A stretch of DNA of 11,021 nucleotides from an uncultured beta proteobacterium (GTDB lineage Bacteria; Pseudomonadota; Gammaproteobacteria; Burkholderiales; Burkholderiaceae_C), in NCBI GenBank assembly GCA_903859265.1, contig CAIOLZ010000187.1:1-11021 (forward strand). The letters run 5' to 3'. Below the pieces are notes generated by a model. That model saw only the letters and a list, made by a program, of their open reading frames with translations, was not told the origin of the DNA and did not search any database. Made by a program: the position numbers and the translations under genes. Positions 7,904 to 11,021 of the stretch are shown one piece after another. The stretch's first letter is position 1, and each line of letters starts with the position of its first letter.

Positions 7904-7927
7904 TCAGGCTGAATTGAGAGACCCAAG
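7904..7927 (+). promoter_or_regulatory. 24-base nuoM-nuoN spacer with GAGAG Shine-Dalgarno
   Basis: The core AATTGAGAGACCCA (7912-7925) places a GAGAG element about 8 bases before ATG 7928. It is the same length as the nuoI-nuoJ gap and aligns with it without gaps, agreeing at 12 of the 14 core positions. Confidence 0.5.
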
Positions 7928-9418
7928 ATGTTAGACAAAATCAGTTTGATTGCAGTTTTTCCAGAGCTCATTTTGTTCGTGATGGCCTGTGCCATTGCGA
8001 TCATGGATTTGTCGGTGAAATCGACTTTTCGTACCCTGACCTATGGTGTGACGCTGTTGACACTGGCTGTGGTGGCGGCGATTCAAGCGGTTTACGCCGA
8101 CGGCGGCGCGACGGTTTATGCGTTTGGCAACATGGTGGTGAGCGATTCCATGGGCAACTGGCTCAAATGCTTTGCCACGATTGCAGTGATGGTCTCGCTC
8201 TTGTATGGCCGGTCTTACGCGGGGGCGCGCGACATGTTGCGCGGCGGCGAATTTTTCACCCTGAGCATTTTTTCCTTGCTGGGCATGTTTGTCATGATTT
8301 CCGGCAACAACTTTCTGGTGACCTATATGGGTCTGGAGTTGTTGACCTTGTCGAGCTACGCGCTGGTTGCACTGCGCCGTGACAATGCAACAGCGACGGA
8401 AGCAGCGATGAAGTACTTTGTCCTGGGTGCCATGGCATCCGGATTCCTGCTGTACGGAATGTCTATGCTGTACGGAGCCACCGGCTCGCTCGACATCACC
8501 GCCGTGTTCAATGCCATTTCAAGCGGCAATGTGCGTCACCAGGTCCTGATATTCGGATTGGTCTTTATCGTCGCGGGCTTGGCCTTCAAGCTGGGTGTGG
8601 TGCCCTTCCACATGTGGATTCCGGATGTCTATCAGGGCGCTCCGACTGCCGTGACGCTGATGATCGGTGGTGCGCCCAAGCTTGCTGCGTTTGCGATCAC
8701 CATCAGGCTCCTGGTCGAAGGAATGTTGCCCTTGGCCATCGATTGGCAGCAAATGTTGATTGTGTTGTCGGTGGGGTCGCTGATCATTGGCAACTTTGCG
8801 GCCATCATGCAAACCAACATCAAGCGGATGCTGGCGTTTTCGACAATCTCCCAAATGGGGTTTGTGCTGCTCGGTCTGCTGGCGGGCGTCATCAACGGCA
8901 GTTCTTTGCCGTTCAGCACGACGGCTTACAGCGCATCGATGTTTTATGTCGTGACCTACGTTCTGACAACCCTGGCCACTTTCGGCGTGATTTTGTTGTT
9001 GGCACGCGAAGGGTTCGAAAGCGAAGAAATTGCAGACTTTGCCGGATTGAATCAGCGCAGCCCCCTGTATGCAGGTGTCATGGCAGTGTGCCTGCTGTCG
9101 TTTGCAGGCATTCCGCCTTTGGTTGGCTTTTATGCCAAGTTGTCGGTCTTGCAGGCATTGATGGCTTCGGGCAATGAAGCCTACATTGCGCTGGCGGTTT
9201 TTGCGGTTGCAATGTCCCTTATCGGTGCGTTCTACTACCTGCGTGTTATCAAGGTGATGTATTTCGATAAACCGCTGACTGCAAGCAGTGTCGTGGGCTC
9301 CAATGAAGTGCGTGTGGTGCTGTGCATCAACGGCGCTTTGGTGTTGATCCTGGGTCTCGTTCCAGGTGGCCTGATGGCGTTGTGCGAACACTCCATTCGC
9401 CAGATGCTGGGGACCTGA
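7928..9418 (+). CDS. nuoN: NADH-quinone oxidoreductase subunit N
   Basis: ND2 homologue, the antiporter-like proton-pumping subunit nearest the quinone-reducing end, and the last gene of the complex I set. The 496-residue product has E137 in YMGLELLTLSSYALVA, K221 in AGLAFKLGVVPFHMWIPDVYQGAPT and K251 in GGAPKLAAF, matching the family's proton-channel residues. NIKRMLAFSTISQMGFVLLG and FAGIPPLVGFYAKLSVLQAL are further family signatures. The start is ATG 7928 after GAGAG. Length and helix pattern fit 14 membrane helices. It is followed by a 61-base gap rather than the tight spacing seen inside the operon. Confidence 0.98.
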   Translation: MLDKISLIAVFPELILFVMACAIAIMDLSVKSTFRTLTYGVTLLTLAVVAAIQAVYADGGATVYAFGNMVVSDSMGNWLKCFATIAVMVSLLYGRSYAGARDMLRGGEFFTLSIFSLLGMFVMISGNNFLVTYMGLELLTLSSYALVALRRDNATATEAAMKYFVLGAMASGFLLYGMSMLYGATGSLDITAVFNAISSGNVRHQVLIFGLVFIVAGLAFKLGVVPFHMWIPDVYQGAPTAVTLMIGGAPKLAAFAITIRLLVEGMLPLAIDWQQMLIVLSVGSLIIGNFAAIMQTNIKRMLAFSTISQMGFVLLGLLAGVINGSSLPFSTTAYSASMFYVVTYVLTTLATFGVILLLAREGFESEEIADFAGLNQRSPLYAGVMAVCLLSFAGIPPLVGFYAKLSVLQALMASGNEAYIALAVFAVAMSLIGAFYYLRVIKVMYFDKPLTASSVVGSNEVRVVLCINGALVLILGLVPGGLMALCEHSIRQMLGT

Positions 9419-9421
9419 TTC

Positions 9422-9466
9422 AGCGCGGCAGCCCCGCTCGGATCGCAGCTTCGCCAGCGCTTTTTT
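9422..9466 (+). terminator. Possible imperfect intrinsic terminator after nuoN
   Basis: AGCGCGGC (9422-9429) can pair with GCC-A-GCGCT (9453-9461) with a single bulged A. A smaller inner hairpin is possible (GCTCG with CG-C-AGC, 9436-9449). A run of six T (9461-9466) follows directly. The outer loop is long and the stem imperfect, so termination may be weak or absent. It would sit at the natural end of the nuo genes, just before the NUDIX gene. This rests on pairing seen by eye; no folding energy was computed. Confidence 0.35.
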
Positions 9467-9479
9467 GGAACAATGAACG

Positions 9480-10070
9480 ATGCAAGCACAAGACGCCGAT
9501 CTGGTGGAGGTTAAGCAGTCTGGTCATGCGCTGTTTCAGGGCAGCTTTTTACACGCCTACGAAGATACGGTGCGTTTACCCGATGGCTCGCAATCAACCC
9601 GCGAATATGTTGTCCACCCCGGTGCGGCAATGATTGTTCCGATTCTTGCGGCCCCCGATGGGAGCCTTCGTGTGGTGCTCGAGCGCCAATTCCGTTATCC
9701 CATAGGGCAGGTAATGATTGAGTTTCCCGCAGGCAAGCGCGACGCGGATGAGTCCACGCTAGTGTGCGCGCAACGCGAACTGCAAGAAGAAACCGGCTAC
9801 ACCGGGCGGGAGTGGGCCCGTGCAGGGGTGTTGCATCCGGCGATTGCGTATTCCACCGAGTTCATCGACATCTGGTTTGCCCGCCAGCTCATACCGGGAG
9901 AGCGCCGGCTCGATGCGGGCGAGTTTCTGGATGTATTCACCGCCAGCACCGACGAGTTGATGCAGTGGTGTGCACAAGGCAAGATTACCGACGCCAAGAC
10001 TTTGACCGGCGCTTTGTGGCTGCAAAACGTTCTGAGCGGTGCCTGGAAGCTGGAGTGGCAATCACGATGA
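9480..10070 (+). CDS. NUDIX hydrolase, ADP-ribose pyrophosphatase type
   Basis: Predicted cytoplasmic metal-dependent hydrolase that splits nucleoside-diphosphate-X compounds, most likely ADP-ribose to AMP and ribose 5-phosphate. The 196-residue product has a complete Nudix box at residues 85-107: G85, E91, R99, E100, E103, E104 and G106, in the spacing G-x5-E-x7-RE-L-x-EE-x-G. The stretch IEFPAGK just before it is typical of the ADP-ribose pyrophosphatase branch. An in-frame TGA at 9474-9476 rules out an upstream start, so ATG 9480 is the earliest possible. The Shine-Dalgarno is poor (GGA, 9467-9469). It follows nuoN by 61 bases, and its stop overlaps the next gene by ATGA. The exact substrate is inferred from family resemblance. 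Confidence 0.9.
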   Translation: MQAQDADLVEVKQSGHALFQGSFLHAYEDTVRLPDGSQSTREYVVHPGAAMIVPILAAPDGSLRVVLERQFRYPIGQVMIEFPAGKRDADESTLVCAQRELQEETGYTGREWARAGVLHPAIAYSTEFIDIWFARQLIPGERRLDAGEFLDVFTASTDELMQWCAQGKITDAKTLTGALWLQNVLSGAWKLEWQSR

Positions 10071-10537
10071 AAGTGCTTGACCTGCAATGCGGGCTCGGTC
10101 ACGGCTTTGAGGGCTGGTTTGGGTCTGAAGCTGATTTCGTTTCGCAATGCGAGCGTTCGCTGGTGCAATGCCCGGTGTGCGGTGACGCCCGCATTACCAA
10201 GAAGCTCAGTGCGCCGCGCCTCAATCTGCTGGCGCATACCGACACGCACCCGCAACCGGCACGCTCAAACTCACTGGAAACGGCGACGCCCGTTCATGTG
10301 GCGACGAATGCGGAAGTTTTGCAGGCGTGGATGGAAATGTCGCGCAGGCTGATCGCAGAAACAACCGATGTCGGCAGCGAGTTCGCCGAAGAGGCCAGAA
10401 AAATGCATTACGGCGAAACCGAGCAACGCCCGATCCGGGGCCAAACCACGCCAACCGAAGCCCGCTCCCTGCTGGAGGAAGGCATCGACGTGGTGCCCTT
10501 TTTGGTCCCCGAATCGCTTAAAAATCCTTTGCAGTGA
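10067..10537 (+). CDS. DUF1178 family protein, possible zinc-binding, function unknown
   Basis: The 156-residue protein begins MKVLDLQCGLGHGFEGWFGS, the usual N-terminus of the DUF1178 family found in proteobacteria. Its role is not established. Cysteines at 8, 28, 35 and 38 (the last two as CPVC), with H12 nearby, resemble a small zinc-ribbon-like site; metal binding is an inference. The middle (residues about 55-80) is polar and probably flexible. The C-terminal half is helical and charged and ends in a GIDVVPFLVPE motif common in the family. The start at ATG 10067 overlaps the NUDIX stop as ATGA, with TGGAG at 10051-10055. The frame is open far upstream (to 9764), but that part lies inside the NUDIX gene and lacks family sequence. 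No signal peptide or membrane segment is seen. Confidence 0.88.
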   Translation: MKVLDLQCGLGHGFEGWFGSEADFVSQCERSLVQCPVCGDARITKKLSAPRLNLLAHTDTHPQPARSNSLETATPVHVATNAEVLQAWMEMSRRLIAETTDVGSEFAEEARKMHYGETEQRPIRGQTTPTEARSLLEEGIDVVPFLVPESLKNPLQ

Positions 10538-10547
10538 AGCCCGGAAA

Positions 10548-11021
10548 TCAGGGGTACAGACCGCGCAGCTCGCGCGCATGCAATATGCGTTTGCAAGCAA
10601 CGATGAAGGTGGCGGTGCGAAGACTCACCTTGTTGTCCTGCGCGACTTGCCAGACACCGGCGAATGCTTCTTTCATGATGCGAACCAGTCGGGCATTGAT
10701 CTCGTCTTCGGACCAGAAGAAGCTGGAAAAGTCCTGCACCCACTCAAAGTAGCTCACCGTAACCCCACCGGCGTTGGCGATCACGTCAGGCAGCACCATG
10801 ATGTTGCGCGACTCCAAAATATCGTCTGCCGCGGTCGTCGTGGGGCCGTTGGCACCCTCAATGATGAGGCGTGCCGTGATGCGGCCGGCATTGTTGCCAG
10901 TAATCTGCTGCTCCAGGGCTGCAGGTATCAGGATGTCGCAAGGTACGTCCCAAAACGCATCGTTGGCAATCACCTCAGCCGCTTCAAAACCGGCCACCGA
11001 ACCAAGCGCTGCAACATGGGC
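10548..11021 (-). CDS. gdhA: Glutamate dehydrogenase (Glu/Leu/Phe/Val dehydrogenase family), C-terminal part
   Basis: C-terminal 157 residues of a hexameric amino-acid dehydrogenase that interconverts glutamate with 2-oxoglutarate and ammonia. The frame is open to the right edge, so the N-terminal catalytic part is outside the window. CDILIPAALE, IIEGANGPTT, and PDVIANAGGVTVSYFEWVQD are signature stretches of the nucleotide-binding domain and hinge. The SYFEWVQ form resembles the NAD-type GudB/RocG enzymes rather than the NADP-type E. coli GdhA, so NAD use is likely but not proven. The end LRTATFIVACKRILHARELRGLYP is intact. It converges on the DUF1178 gene with 10 bases between stops and is probably a separate transcription unit. 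The symbol is the generic family one. Confidence 0.93.
   Translation of the reverse strand, partial: AHVAALGSVAGFEAAEVIANDAFWDVPCDILIPAALEQQITGNNAGRITARLIIEGANGPTTTAADDILESRNIMVLPDVIANAGGVTVSYFEWVQDFSSFFWSEDEINARLVRIMKEAFAGVWQVAQDNKVSLRTATFIVACKRILHARELRGLYP

Noticed and set aside
8519..9391. 290-codon open frame on the - strand opposite nuoN
   Set aside because: Same reasoning: antisense to conserved nuoN codons, with low-complexity Gln/His/Arg-rich composition and no recognisable domain.
9764..10066. Upstream extension of the DUF1178 frame
   Set aside because: The stretch lies within the NUDIX gene, has a composition unlike a real protein, and the family N-terminus MKVLDLQC begins at 10067.
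10505..10556. CCCC and GGGG runs near the convergent stops as a possible bidirectional terminator
   Set aside because: Only about four bases pair, the loop is roughly 40 bases, and no T-run follows in either direction.
1..11021. Search for tRNA/rRNA genes, CRISPR repeats, insertion sequences, phage or defence genes
   Set aside because: Genes abut or overlap across the whole window with gaps of at most 61 bases. No terminal inverted repeats, repeat-spacer pattern, transposase or integrase motif was found.

Overview
The window is the distal part of a respiratory complex I (nuo) operon followed by a short conserved tail. It reads as ordinary, well-preserved core genome from a betaproteobacterium, most likely order Burkholderiales and perhaps Comamonadaceae-like. 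This rests on the nuoG-H-I-J-K-L-M-N order, the mitochondrial/alpha-beta-type NuoG without the N7 cluster, the His-rich NuoL loop, and the downstream NUDIX and DUF1178 genes. Base composition is moderate (mid-fifties percent GC by eye). The genus cannot be fixed from the sequence alone.

Layout. Bases 1-1771 hold the 3' part of nuoG, whose start lies outside the window. Then come nuoH (1768-2844), nuoI (2858-3379), nuoJ (3404-4066), nuoK (4063-4371), nuoL (4376-6415), nuoM (6428-7903) and nuoN (7928-9418), all on the + strand with gaps of 24 bases or less or ATGA overlaps. After a 61-base gap that holds a possible weak terminator come a NUDIX hydrolase of the ADP-ribose pyrophosphatase type (9480-10070) and a DUF1178 protein (10067-10537), which overlap by ATGA. 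Facing them on the - strand, with 10 bases between stop codons, is the C-terminal part of a hexameric NAD-type glutamate dehydrogenase (10548 to the right edge).

How the genes work together. NuoG and NuoI carry electrons from NADH through iron-sulfur clusters towards the quinone site at NuoH. NuoJ, K, L, M and N form the membrane arm that pumps protons; the key Glu and Lys residues checked in K, L, M and N are present. The NUDIX enzyme and glutamate dehydrogenase both touch NAD(H)/ADP-ribose chemistry, but a functional link to complex I is only an inference from position.

Nothing here looks like a new system, mobile element, CRISPR array or defence island. The observations worth a second look are small: two unusually similar 24-base spacers before nuoJ and nuoN, the His-rich NuoL loop with an internal repeat, the compact nuoN-NUDIX gap with no DUF2818 gene, and the uncharacterised Cys-rich DUF1178 protein coupled to the NUDIX gene. 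No stretch longer than 61 bases is without a gene.
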